A DNA stretch of 64,000 nt from Flagellimonas nanhaiensis (GCF_003382275.1 NZ_QTJX01000002.1:868001-932000), one strand, 5' to 3'; positions 17,961-26,902 are shown, counted from the stretch's first letter. Notes: generated by a model not told the origin, from the sequence alone. Program-made: numbers and translations.

Positions 17961-19211
17961 ATGGCCCAAGGTAATGTAACCAACACAGTAGATCATTTGT
18001 TTAGGAACGAGTACGGAAAAGTTGTCGCCGTATTGACCAGTAAATTTGGTGTTTCCTATTTGGAGCAGATAGAAGATGTTACCCAAGATACTTTTTTAAA
18101 GGCCATGCAGGTTTGGGGATATAAAGCCATTCCTGATAACCCAACGGCATGGCTGTACAAGGTGGCCAGAAATGCCTTGATAGACGTGCTGCGTAGGGAC
18201 CAAAAAATGACCTACCAAGAAAAAGAAGGTCCACCGGTTTTAGATGAAGCCGATCAGGAAGATACATTTGCCCTGGATGATTCCATTACCGACAGTCAGT
18301 TAAAAATGATTTTTGCGTGCTGTCACCCCGCCCTTTCCCAAGAACATCAGATAATCTTAAGTCTGAAACTTATAGGAGGCTTTAGCAATAAGGAACTGGC
18401 CGAAGCTTTGCTGAAAAAGGAGGAAACTGTTGCCAAATCTTTTACAAGGGCCAAAAAGAAGTTTAGAGGTGAGGTAAAGATGCTCAGCATTCCTGTGCAA
18501 ATGGGACTACAATCCAGGTTGTTCAGGGTTCTTCAGGTAATCTATCTGATGTTCACCGAAGGATACGCAGCTACCTCCGGCTCTCAGATTATAAAAAGGG
18601 ATATTTGCTATGAATCGCTCCGTTTAGCTTTGTTACTTCAGCAGAACAAATACTGTAAGCATCCCAATTTGGAAGCCTTGATAGCCCTAATGTGTTTTCA
18701 TGCTTCCCGTTTTGATGCCCGGTTGGACGAAAATGGAGAACTCGTCACCTTGGAATTTCAAGATCGATCCAAGTACAACCAAGAATTGATCTCTATTGGG
18801 ATTCAACATTTGGAAAATGCGGGTACCCAGGATAAATTGCCTTCAAACTATCATTTGGAGGCTGCGCGATCCTATTACCACAGCATCGCCAAAAAATATC
18901 AAGAAACGGACTGGAAGAGTATTTTGTATTTGTATGACACCCAGTTACAGTTGTACTACTCACCTATGGTGGCCTTGAACAGAATAGTTCCCTATACCAA
19001 AATCCATGGAGCTGAAGCGGCGCTCACGGAACTGGATAATTTGTCGCAAAAAACGGATTTTTCCACCACAGGGTTATACTACGCTATTAAGGCCGAACTG
19101 CTAAAGGAAACCAACTCGATGCAAGATTATGCCAAAACATTGCATAAAGCTGTTGAGTTATCAGAAAATGAATTGGTAAAAACCCATCTCAAGAAGAAAT
19201 TTCAAGAATGA
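17961..19211 (+). CDS. ECF42-type RNA polymerase sigma factor with C-terminal extension
   Basis: A 416-aa sigma factor, far longer than a minimal ECF (about 190 aa). Region 2 is at residues about 10-80 (VTQDTFLKAMQVWG, NPTAWLYKVARNALIDVLRR), region 4 at about 115-175 (LSLKLIGGFSNKELAEALL, KEETVAKSFTRAKKK), then a helical extension of about 240 residues (DUF6596/TPR-like: LFRVLQVIYLMFTEGY, RLALLLQQN, LYDTQLQLYYSPMVALNRIV). This architecture plus adjacent DGPF genes defines the ECF42 group, which has no anti-sigma factor; the extension is thought to control activity. No separate promoter is evident in the 53-bp gap, which is mostly terminator. Confidence 0.93.
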   Translation: MAQGNVTNTVDHLFRNEYGKVVAVLTSKFGVSYLEQIEDVTQDTFLKAMQVWGYKAIPDNPTAWLYKVARNALIDVLRRDQKMTYQEKEGPPVLDEADQEDTFALDDSITDSQLKMIFACCHPALSQEHQIILSLKLIGGFSNKELAEALLKKEETVAKSFTRAKKKFRGEVKMLSIPVQMGLQSRLFRVLQVIYLMFTEGYAATSGSQIIKRDICYESLRLALLLQQNKYCKHPNLEALIALMCFHASRFDARLDENGELVTLEFQDRSKYNQELISIGIQHLENAGTQDKLPSNYHLEAARSYYHSIAKKYQETDWKSILYLYDTQLQLYYSPMVALNRIVPYTKIHGAEAALTELDNLSQKTDFSTTGLYYAIKAELLKETNSMQDYAKTLHKAVELSENELVKTHLKKKFQE

Positions 19212-19370
19212 TTGAATCATTCTTTACTATTCTCTAGACTCAATTTTCAATTTGATTTTTTCAGTTCACCTTCATTTTTATATCGCTCCATTACATTTTC
19301 ATTCGTGATTCTTTATTGAACTTCGGGTGTTCGCTTATTTAGCATCATCAATCAATAAAAAATCATAGTC

Positions 19371-21113
19371 ATGAAATCATTTTTAAAAACTGCGTTGCTT
19401 TTTGTTCTTATTGCATCAAGCTCCCATGCCCAGAATCAAACTTCAGATTTAAAAGAGTTCGAGGAATCATTTAAGGCGTTTATCTCCAACAAAATGAAAA
19501 AGCACAATGTAGTTGGGGCTAGTGTCACATTTGTTGCGGACAATGAGGTTGTGGTAAATGAGGGATTTGGTTTTTCCGATAAGACTGGAGAAATAAGAAC
19601 AAATGAAAACACCACATATCCCATTGGCTCTGTGTCCAAAATTGTGACTTCAACAGCTGTTCTAAAGTTGTATTCTGATGGTTTGATAGATATTGATAAA
19701 CCTTATACAGCGTATGTTCCAGATTTTAAAATAAAAAGTCATTTTGATGGACCTCCATCATTTACAGTAAGGCATTTATTGTCCCATTATTCAGGATTAC
19801 CGCGTTTAATAGCAAAGGGCTTTCTAAAAAAGGAACAAGAACCTTTGGAGACAATTCTGACTTACAGCGAAGATGAATATCTAGCATCGAGTGCCGGCAA
19901 ATCGTACCAGTACTCAGATTGGGGGGTGGACCTTTTGGCGGTTTTGGTACAGCGAGTATCTGGTACCACCTTTGAGAATTACGTCAAGACTGCAGTTTTT
20001 GAACCTTTGGGAATGGAGCATTCCTATTTTGGCAAGACTCCTACCAAAGGTTATATTAATAATAACGAGACAGAAACCTATGAGTTCAGTTATTCCGGAT
20101 CAGATGGTGTAATTTCTACCCCGTCAGATTTATCTAAACTTTGCTCTGTTTATTTCAAGTCTTCCACTCTTGCGGAAGATGCATTTCTAAAACACGAAGT
20201 TGTTACTGATGCCCTTACCCGTCAGTTTACGGATGCTCCTTTGAGCTACGACACAGAAATAGGACTAATGTGGGAAATAAAGCAGCTTAATGGATTTAAA
20301 CGGGTAAAGAAAGCCGGCATACACGAACCCTTTTATACCTATATCTTTTTTATACCGGAGTATAATTCTTCCATTGTCATATGTTCCAATTCCAATTCTT
20401 CAAGTAAGCTTCATTGGGATGCATGGTCCAAAGCCTACAGTTTTATGGGCAAGAAATTTAAATTGGATAGAAGTCCAAACCCTATCCATAAAAAGAGGAA
20501 AGCCAAAAAAGTAAAATTGCCCCAAGAGCAAATGAAAAAGCTGGAAGGTGTCTACAATACAGGTATTGGCATGTTGAAATTACAGGCAAATGGAGAAAAA
20601 TTTGATGCAGAACTTTTGTCGGAGGGATTAAAGGGAACTGGAATTCCTTACTCTGAGAACCTTATCAAACTATATGTGAAAAAACTCGGGATAAAGATAC
20701 ATGCCATGGATATCTTTTGGGATGAGATAGCTGGTGAGGTTGTAGTGGGAGAGCAATACAAAAGCGGGAGAAGGCTGATAGGCGGAGCTAAAATTGGGGA
20801 TAATCCCATTCCAGAATCTTGGAAAAATGCAATTGGCCAGTATGAAGTCTCCAAATATGGAGACAATGAATATAGAACTTTTGAGCACATAACAGTTTCA
20901 ATGAACAAATCTGGTATTTTGCAACTCAATGCAAAGGTTGGATACCCAAGTGAAATGGAATTTGCTCTGGGACTTAGACCATTATCTGATGAGATGGCTA
21001 TAATTCCAGGGTATAATTTTGAGTTTTTTGCAGGAGAAACAATACAACTGCTCAACAGAAGGGGCAGGCCTCAGTTAAAGTTTTCGGGGTATATCTTTGA
21101 AAAGAAAAACTAA
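19371..21113 (+). CDS. Secreted serine hydrolase (class C beta-lactamase/PBP-like)
   Basis: A 580-aa exported serine hydrolase. Signal peptide residues 1-20 end SSSHAQ. The beta-lactamase-like fold carries the nucleophile motif S87-V-S-K90 and a tyrosine motif Y181-S-D183, where the family more often has Y-x-N. The region up to about residue 370 is the catalytic domain; the last 200 residues are a beta-rich extension as in D-aminopeptidase-type or esterase-type members. Substrate cannot be told: peptides, esters or peptidoglycan fragments are all possible. It sits 20 bp before a membrane-bound LytTR regulator and probably shares its transcript. Confidence 0.9.
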   Translation: MKSFLKTALLFVLIASSSHAQNQTSDLKEFEESFKAFISNKMKKHNVVGASVTFVADNEVVVNEGFGFSDKTGEIRTNENTTYPIGSVSKIVTSTAVLKLYSDGLIDIDKPYTAYVPDFKIKSHFDGPPSFTVRHLLSHYSGLPRLIAKGFLKKEQEPLETILTYSEDEYLASSAGKSYQYSDWGVDLLAVLVQRVSGTTFENYVKTAVFEPLGMEHSYFGKTPTKGYINNNETETYEFSYSGSDGVISTPSDLSKLCSVYFKSSTLAEDAFLKHEVVTDALTRQFTDAPLSYDTEIGLMWEIKQLNGFKRVKKAGIHEPFYTYIFFIPEYNSSIVICSNSNSSSKLHWDAWSKAYSFMGKKFKLDRSPNPIHKKRKAKKVKLPQEQMKKLEGVYNTGIGMLKLQANGEKFDAELLSEGLKGTGIPYSENLIKLYVKKLGIKIHAMDIFWDEIAGEVVVGEQYKSGRRLIGGAKIGDNPIPESWKNAIGQYEVSKYGDNEYRTFEHITVSMNKSGILQLNAKVGYPSEMEFALGLRPLSDEMAIIPGYNFEFFAGETIQLLNRRGRPQLKFSGYIFEKKN

Positions 21114-21133
21114 AGGTTGGGATTTCATTTAAG

Positions 21134-21988
21134 ATGGACTTTCTAAAGCGAAATAGGAAAAATAAAATTCAAACGGGAAATCAAGACCTCTTGTTTAGAA
21201 GGCCCTACATAGGACTGATTACCTTCACCATTACCTTTTTGAACTTTTTGATTACGTACAACTTAAGGAATGTTGAAACAACCTATGTGGCATATTTTGG
21301 AGTTGATCTGATCATCACCTATCTGACCATTATATTTTATGCATTAGGGATTCGTGTTCTGGATAAAAAAGTACCGCTTGAAGAGGATTTCCTGAAAAGG
21401 ATAATGTATCAATTTACATTACACACGATTTCCGTGGTTATTTTTAATATTCTGTTGAATGAGCTCTTTGACAATATTTTCTTTGGAGGGGGACTACTTT
21501 CGTTGTCATTTGGCTATTATACCCAGGATGTACCTTTGGCGGTGGTATTCGTTTTATTGTTTCATTCAATTTACTTTGCACTTTATCTAGTATCAGAACG
21601 GGGAAAGAAACAGCAAATGAATCTCTCCAATAAAAGAATCAAAGTTTTGGACGGTAATGCCAATATCTTTATTTCTTTTGATGAAATACTCTGTATTTAT
21701 AGTGAATATGGCGGAACCTTTGTTATTACTAATGATTTAAATAAGTATGGCACAGAAAAGACATTAAAGGATTTTGAAGAAGTATTGCCCCATAATTTTT
21801 ATAGGGCAAACAGACAGATAATTATCTCACTTTCCGCCATAGACGGTTATCAAAGTTCTACATACGGCAAAATAGAGGTTATGCTTAAACCCTTGAAGCC
21901 CTTACAAATGCCTGAAACTATTTTTATCAGCAGAGATAAGGCATCTTCCTTTAGATCTTGGTTTAGGCGCGCAAACAATATACAATGA
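21134..21988 (+). CDS. Membrane-anchored LytTR-family transcription regulator
   Basis: A 284-aa protein. Four hydrophobic segments at residues about 27-45, 55-78, 95-115 and 130-155 are followed by a LytTR DNA-binding domain from about residue 175 (INGE-type core here NIFISFDEILCIYSEYGGTFVI, with FYRANRQIIISLSAIDGY). There is no receiver domain, so a signal would be perceived by the membrane part and passed directly to the DNA-binding domain. It follows the serine hydrolase by 20 bp; control of the hydrolase gene or sensing of its product is a plausible inference. Confidence 0.9.
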   Translation: MDFLKRNRKNKIQTGNQDLLFRRPYIGLITFTITFLNFLITYNLRNVETTYVAYFGVDLIITYLTIIFYALGIRVLDKKVPLEEDFLKRIMYQFTLHTISVVIFNILLNELFDNIFFGGGLLSLSFGYYTQDVPLAVVFVLLFHSIYFALYLVSERGKKQQMNLSNKRIKVLDGNANIFISFDEILCIYSEYGGTFVITNDLNKYGTEKTLKDFEEVLPHNFYRANRQIIISLSAIDGYQSSTYGKIEVMLKPLKPLQMPETIFISRDKASSFRSWFRRANNIQ

Positions 21989-22002
21989 ACTTTTGCATTT
22001 GA

Positions 22003-22344
22003 TCAAAGCTGTTCAAAAATGTTGATTCCGGATTCACCATCCCTGGATTTCCATTCAAAGTGTTCGGTAAGGACAATTTTCCCGACTGAGTTTTTGCTGA
22101 GCTTACATTTTGAGACTCCATTGTCCAAACGATGATCCGTTTGGATTTGGCAATAGCTGAATTCGAGCATATCCCCATCGAGTTTCCCTACCAAAAATCC
22201 TTTAACGATTTTTCCTCCTGAATAAGTAGCGTGAACCAGGTTGCCCTCTTGACCAAAATTGAAAACGGTCTCCTGGTTCACCACCCCATTCGGAGCTGTT
22301 TGGATGACGTTCATGCGGATATTGTCCAAATCAAAGCTTTCCAT
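22003..22344 (-). CDS. Small cytoplasmic protein of unknown function
   Basis: A 113-aa protein with no signal peptide. It is built of short beta strands with conserved motifs VFNFGQEG, YSGGKIVKGFLVG and HFEWKSRDG. Homologues are often labelled n-acetylglutamate synthase in databases, but it has no GNAT acetyltransferase or amino-acid-kinase motif, so that label is not supported here. It is a lone minus-strand gene converging on the LytTR gene and diverging from the M28 peptidase. Confidence 0.75.
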   Translation of the reverse strand: MESFDLDNIRMNVIQTAPNGVVNQETVFNFGQEGNLVHATYSGGKIVKGFLVGKLDGDMLEFSYCQIQTDHRLDNGVSKCKLSKNSVGKIVLTEHFEWKSRDGESGINIFEQL

Positions 22345-22418
22345 GGGAGAAAATTTGAAAGAAGAGTGTTACGATTTCCAATTTTTTGGGTATTAAAGAT
22401 GAACCAAAATTAATTGAA

Positions 22419-23396
22419 ATGGCTCGATTTATACAATTCATGATGATTCTGGCGGTTGTCGCAGCTGGCGACACGAGTGTTTGTGCACAGGTAAACGAGC
22501 GTGTAAAAAACCATACAGAGTATCTTGCTTCAGACGAGTTAGAAGGAAGGGGAAGAGGTAGTACTGGTGCTGAATTGGCTGCTACATACATAGCTGAACA
22601 GTTCCGAGGAATGGGACTTAAGTCCTGGAAGAGGGATTCATATCTTCAAAGATTTGACATTCCTGGTCTGGAAAAAATGGAGTCCAATGTTGTAGGATAT
22701 ATTGGTTCCAAATACTCCAGTGATAGATCAATCGTCTTTACCGCCCATTATGATGCCTATGGCATCAGGAAAAAAGAGGGCGAAATCGATTCCATCTACA
22801 ATGGAGCACGGGATAACGCGGTTGGAGTGGCCGCTTTGATAGAGTTGGCAAGAAATTTTACAAAGCAGAAAGCACCAAGGTACAATTTGGTTTTTGTGGC
22901 CACAGCAGCTGAAGAATTTGGCCTATATGGAAGCAAATTTTACTTGAAGAACCCTATTTTTCCCACCAAAGAGATTATCATTTGCCTAAATATCGATGGG
23001 TTCAATGTTTCTGGAAAGCGGCAAGATTATTTTGTGCTACCTCGTCAAGGGATTGATTTTTTGGATGAAATCCAATCTGCTCTAAAACCTCAAGGATGGA
23101 TATACAACAGTCCGGATTGGGAGGACGGGTTGAACAAAAGTTTTGATACCGCGGTGTTCCTCGAGAAAGGAATTCCCGCCGTGACCATTTGGACTGGTGA
23201 CCGGAAAAAAGATGGCACTCAGGCAGATCCGATTCCTTTTGGACCTATCCACTCCCCAGAAGATGAAATCACTGAGCATTGGAACTGGGAAGGGGTGGAA
23301 GAACACCTCCAGCTTTATCAGTTGTTGGCCAATTTCTTTCTAGAAAACCCAGATGGAATCGAGGTCACTGACCCTACATTATTTTCACAAAATTAG
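22419..23396 (+). CDS. Secreted M28-family zinc aminopeptidase
   Basis: A 325-aa peptidase when started at ATG 22419, which gives a proper signal peptide (ARFIQFMMILAVVAAGDTSV to CAQ); an in-frame TTG at 22386 adds 11 unlikely residues. Zinc ligands of the M28 fold are all visible: His in FTAHYDAYG, Asp in ARDNAVGV, Glu pair in TAAEEFGLYG, Asp in LNIDGFNV and His in IHSPEDE. By family it removes N-terminal amino acids in the periplasm or outside the cell. Its stop is beside a palindrome shared with the convergent gene. Confidence 0.92.
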   Translation: MARFIQFMMILAVVAAGDTSVCAQVNERVKNHTEYLASDELEGRGRGSTGAELAATYIAEQFRGMGLKSWKRDSYLQRFDIPGLEKMESNVVGYIGSKYSSDRSIVFTAHYDAYGIRKKEGEIDSIYNGARDNAVGVAALIELARNFTKQKAPRYNLVFVATAAEEFGLYGSKFYLKNPIFPTKEIIICLNIDGFNVSGKRQDYFVLPRQGIDFLDEIQSALKPQGWIYNSPDWEDGLNKSFDTAVFLEKGIPAVTIWTGDRKKDGTQADPIPFGPIHSPEDEITEHWNWEGVEEHLQLYQLLANFFLENPDGIEVTDPTLFSQN

Positions 23397-23397
23397 G

Positions 23398-23419
23398 GCT
23401 CACTTAATTTTAAGTGAGC
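23398..23419. terminator. Palindrome between convergent genes
   Basis: GCTCACTTAA (23398-23407)/TTAAGTGAGC (23410-23419) is a perfect 10-bp inverted repeat with a 2-nt centre. It overlaps the stop codon of the minus-strand oxidoreductase and starts one base after the M28 peptidase stop. T-tracts are weak, so its use as a bidirectional terminator is likely but not certain. Confidence 0.6.
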
Positions 23420-24834
23420 TCCCAACCAGGTCTGTATTCACGAGAGACCCATTCATTGGCTTTCTCGTAATTTGTGATTTTCATGTTTTCTCCATCCCAA
23501 AGTAGCTTGCGCCTACCAGGATAATCGTACGGAGCCCAATCGCCAGGTTGTTTGCCTTCCTGCAATACTTTGTATTGATAGGCTTTGACCGCCAAGTTCC
23601 CCATGAGTACAGTTTCGGTCAATGGACCGGCCTTGGCAAAATCAGAGGAAGTAGCAGCTCCGTTGAGGCAACCATCCACAAAGTTGGCAATGTGGCCACC
23701 CATGCTTCCTGGAATTCTTGGATATTTAGGTTCGGGAGATTTGTAGAGTCCCATCATTTCAGAGGGCAGCAAACGGGCATTTCTTGAGTAGGTATCGCAA
23801 ACCAAGGTACCTTTATCGCCATACATGATGGTTCCACCACTACCATCTCCGAGAGCCTCATCATCCTTAAGTTCATCCGGAATATCTGGTTTTAAACCTC
23901 CGTCATACCAGTTTAATTGGATGTCGCCATGATAATCGTGCTTAAACTTTAAATGAATTTTTGAAGAAGGAGGACATGAAGGACTATAATCGGCTTCCAC
24001 AAAATCTCCAACCCAAACGGTTGTACAACTTGCCTCAGCTTCAGTAGGGTAACCCAAATCCAAAACACTGAACGGGGTTTCCATAATATGGCATCCCATA
24101 TCACCTAATGCTCCGGTTCCAAAATCCCACCAACCTCTCCACTTAAATGGAAGATAAGCGGCATTATAATCACGCATGGCCGCAGGGCCCAACCAAAGGT
24201 CCCAATCCAGTTCTTTAGGAACGCGTTGCTTTTCTGAAGGAATGGGGACACCTTGAGGCCAAACAGGCCTGTTCGTCCAGCATTCAATGGTGTGTACTTT
24301 ACCAATGATACCAGATTCTACCCATTCCCGGGCAATTCTGCTATCATCACTAGAGGCCCCTTGATTACCCATTTGGGTAACTATACCTTTTTCCGCGGCT
24401 ACCTTGGTCATTAATCGCGCCTCATGGATATTGTGGGTCAAGGGTTTTTCAACATAGGCATGTTTCTTTTCGCGCATAAATGGTAACGCAATGGAGGCAT
24501 GCGTATGGTCTGGAGTGGCGACCATTACAGCATCAATATCCTTTAAATGTTTATCGTAGACTTTCCTATAATCCTTATACCGCTTCACATCAGGGAAAAG
24601 TTCATAGGTGCTTTGGGCACGTCGATCATCCACATCACAGAAGGCCACAAATTTTACCCTTTCTGTAGCGGCTAGACCCTTGATGACTCCTTGACCACGT
24701 CCGCCAACACCAAAGGCACCAACATAGAGGGTATCACTTGGAGGTACATGGGTTTTTCCTAGAACATGACTTGGTACAATTGAAAAAGCGGCTGAGGCAG
24801 CCGCAGCATTTTTGAGGAATTTTCTTCTTTGCAT
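23410..24834 (-). CDS. Tat-type Gfo/Idh/MocA oxidoreductase
   Basis: A 474-aa oxidoreductase. The N-terminus QRRKFLKNAAAASAAFSIV is a good Tat signal (RRKFLK), so the protein is probably exported folded with its nucleotide cofactor. The Rossmann motif is GVGGRG; further motifs are YVEKPLTHN (catalytic Lys) and GTGALGDMGCHIMETPF. Architecture resembles the protein at 33-1460 and exported glycoside-modifying members of this family, such as those that keep NAD bound during catalysis. It is not in an obvious operon: an HD hydrolase lies 54 bp upstream on the same strand. Substrate unknown. Confidence 0.92.
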   Translation of the reverse strand: MQRRKFLKNAAAASAAFSIVPSHVLGKTHVPPSDTLYVGAFGVGGRGQGVIKGLAATERVKFVAFCDVDDRRAQSTYELFPDVKRYKDYRKVYDKHLKDIDAVMVATPDHTHASIALPFMREKKHAYVEKPLTHNIHEARLMTKVAAEKGIVTQMGNQGASSDDSRIAREWVESGIIGKVHTIECWTNRPVWPQGVPIPSEKQRVPKELDWDLWLGPAAMRDYNAAYLPFKWRGWWDFGTGALGDMGCHIMETPFSVLDLGYPTEAEASCTTVWVGDFVEADYSPSCPPSSKIHLKFKHDYHGDIQLNWYDGGLKPDIPDELKDDEALGDGSGGTIMYGDKGTLVCDTYSRNARLLPSEMMGLYKSPEPKYPRIPGSMGGHIANFVDGCLNGAATSSDFAKAGPLTETVLMGNLAVKAYQYKVLQEGKQPGDWAPYDYPGRRKLLWDGENMKITNYEKANEWVSREYRPGWELT

Positions 24835-24888
24835 TTTGGTCGGATTAGTTGAAGCATTGAAGATATGAAAAAAAGCATAGCGGGACTG

Positions 24889-25548
24889 TTAAGATTCCCC
24901 ATTCCACTCACTATAGAATTGATTTAAATAATCGAGCATAAACTCATGTCTTTTGTGGGCCAAGCTTCTTCCCGTTTCCGTATTCATCTTGTCCTTTAGC
25001 AACAACAATTTTTCGTAAAAGTGGTTGATGGTTGGCGCATTGGATTTTTTATACTCTTCTTTGGTCATGTTAAGGTTAGGGGGAATGTCAGGGTCGTGGA
25101 GAGGTCTGTTTTTAAAACCACCATAGTTAAAAGTTCTGGCTATGCCAATCGCTCCAATCGCGTCTAGCCGATCAGCATCTTGCACGACTTGGAGTTCAAG
25201 GGAAGAGAATTTGGCACCCCCTTTTTCAAAGGTGTTCTTAAAGGACATGTGCAGGATAATGTTGACCACATGATCTATCACTTTAGGGTCCACTTTTTTA
25301 GCTTCAAGGAACGTTCTTGCAATTTTTGGCCCCAGGCCCTCATCGCCATTATGGAATTTAGCATCGGCCACATCGTGCAACAAAGCAGCCAATTCCACCA
25401 CCAAGGAATCCACTTCCTCGGATTTAGAAATTAATTGTGCTGTTTTGAACACCCTTTCCGTATGAAACCAGTCATGCCCACCTTCAGCATTTTTAAGTTT
25501 TCCTTTTACAAAGGCAATAGTGGATTCAATGAGTAAGTGCTCATCCAT
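24889..25548 (-). CDS. HD-domain phosphohydrolase
   Basis: A 219-aa metal-dependent phosphohydrolase of the YedJ/COG1418-like group. The HD signature residues are His in GGHDWFHTERV and the HD pair in LAALLHDVADAKF, with a third Asp in VVQDADRLDAIGAIG. Size and motif spacing are normal. It follows the acyltransferase gene by 2 bp and is probably co-transcribed. The substrate is probably a nucleotide or phosphate ester, unknown. Confidence 0.9.
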   Translation of the reverse strand: MDEHLLIESTIAFVKGKLKNAEGGHDWFHTERVFKTAQLISKSEEVDSLVVELAALLHDVADAKFHNGDEGLGPKIARTFLEAKKVDPKVIDHVVNIILHMSFKNTFEKGGAKFSSLELQVVQDADRLDAIGAIGIARTFNYGGFKNRPLHDPDIPPNLNMTKEEYKKSNAPTINHFYEKLLLLKDKMNTETGRSLAHKRHEFMLDYLNQFYSEWNGES

Positions 25549-25550
25549 AA

Positions 25551-26282
25551 TTATGGGATTATGTCTTTTTTTATTTGCTGCTCTACTAGGGCAATTAGAG
25601 TGTCTGGGTCTCCTTTGTTCTCAATAGGAGGGTGGACCTTAAGTTTAAGATGGGTTCCCAATCCCATCGGAAATTTGCCATAGCGAACCATTTTCCATGA
25701 ATTATTGATGCTAATGGGAACGATCAATGCAGATGGTGCTTCCTTCATCAACACCTTTAAACCAGTAGTGCGAAAATCTTTCGGAACACCAGTACGACTT
25801 CGAGTACCTTCCGGAAAGATTACAGCACTCCTTGAATTTTTTTCAATATACCTTCCAAGTTCTTCCAAAGCAGCTATGGATTGTTTGGGGTCTTTTCTAT
25901 TGATAAGGGCCGAGCCTCCATGTCTAAGGTTAAAAGAAACACTGGGAATGCCTTTTCCCAGTTCAATCTTACTTACGAATTTTGGATGATGTTTTCGCAT
26001 GAACCAAATAATTGGAGGGATATCGTACATACTTTGATGGTTTGAGACTATGATCAATGGCCTGTTGGAAGGGATATCAGACATTTTTTTAAAAGTATAC
26101 CAGGTACCAAGGAAATGGGTGCATCGCACAATGAACCAATTGAGTATTGATACGCTTCGTTTATGCGCATCGTACCCAAAAAGATTTAGGCAGAGCCATT
26201 GTATAGGATGGAATATGACGAGTGTCAATCCAAAGAAAATGAAAAAGAGTACCGTTAAAGGGTATGAGAGTATTTTTTGCAC
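25551..26282 (-). CDS. plsC: 1-acyl-sn-glycerol-3-phosphate acyltransferase
   Basis: A 243-aa membrane acyltransferase that makes phosphatidic acid from lysophosphatidic acid. Motif I is NHQSMYD (His and Asp catalytic), motif III FPEGTRSRTG; the N-terminus KILSYPLTVLFFIFFG is a membrane helix. The frame is open to a GTG at 26330, but that codon is inside the terminator hairpin of the gene upstream, and homologues as I recall them start at the QKILSYPLTV block, so GTG 26282 is preferred. The HD hydrolase gene begins 2 bp downstream. Confidence 0.88.
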   Translation of the reverse strand: MQKILSYPLTVLFFIFFGLTLVIFHPIQWLCLNLFGYDAHKRSVSILNWFIVRCTHFLGTWYTFKKMSDIPSNRPLIIVSNHQSMYDIPPIIWFMRKHHPKFVSKIELGKGIPSVSFNLRHGGSALINRKDPKQSIAALEELGRYIEKNSRSAVIFPEGTRSRTGVPKDFRTTGLKVLMKEAPSALIVPISINNSWKMVRYGKFPMGLGTHLKLKVHPPIENKGDPDTLIALVEQQIKKDIIP

Positions 26283-26320
26283 TCGCCGAAGTTTTTTAAG
26301 CCAATTTGTGGTATAAAAAT

Positions 26321-26343
26321 AAAAAACCACCCGAAAGGGTGGT
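26321..26343 (-). terminator. Intrinsic terminator of the bacilliredoxin gene
   Basis: On the minus strand: 7-bp stem ACCACCC/GGGTGGT (26326-26332/26337-26343) with a 4-nt loop, then T-rich sequence (26321-26326 and beyond). It ends transcription of the gene at 26368-26778. Confidence 0.88.
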
Positions 26344-26367
26344 CTATTTTCTTTTCACTTGGTTGCC

Positions 26368-26778
26368 TTAACAAAATTCGTTGTAGGCTTCCATTAGATT
26401 TTCTGCTATCAATTCTGCAGGTCTACCTTCAATATGGTGCCTTTCAATCATGTGGACTAGCTCACCATCCTTAAAAAGTGCCATACTTGGTGAAGAAGGC
26501 GGGAATGGTACCATATGATTTCTTGCTGTTTCAACAGCTTCCATGTCTACTCCGGCAAAAACCGTGACCAAATGGTTTGGGCTTTTACTGTTTTGAAGGC
26601 TTAGTTTGGCCGCAGGTCTGGCGTTGGCCGCAGCACACCCGCATACTGAATTTACCACTACCAAAGTGGTTCCTTCCTTTTTAAGGGCATCTTCCACAGC
26701 CTCACTTGTATATAGTTCTTCAAACCCTGCGGAGGCCAAATCTTCACGCATCGGTTTTACCAATTCTTCTGGATACAT
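26368..26778 (-). CDS. BrxA/BrxB-family bacilliredoxin-like protein
   Basis: A 136-aa thioredoxin-fold protein of the YphP/YqiW family. The active-site CGC motif is in VNSVCGCAAANARPA, the defining feature of bacilliredoxins, which reduce mixed disulfides on proteins. Flavobacteria are not known for bacillithiol in general, so the physiological thiol is uncertain. Single-gene unit with a strong terminator; divergent from the DnaJ-domain gene. Confidence 0.92.
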   Translation of the reverse strand: MYPEELVKPMREDLASAGFEELYTSEAVEDALKKEGTTLVVVNSVCGCAAANARPAAKLSLQNSKSPNHLVTVFAGVDMEAVETARNHMVPFPPSSPSMALFKDGELVHMIERHHIEGRPAELIAENLMEAYNEFC

Positions 26779-26902
26779 AGTCTATTTTTTTATTTGGTTT
26801 CCAAAGATACGGTTTTTGTCCTATTTTTTTCATGGGACTTAACATCCTGTAAGGCTTTCTTTCTAGGTCAAAGCCCTATATTTGGGCTTTAATGTTTTTG
26901 GG

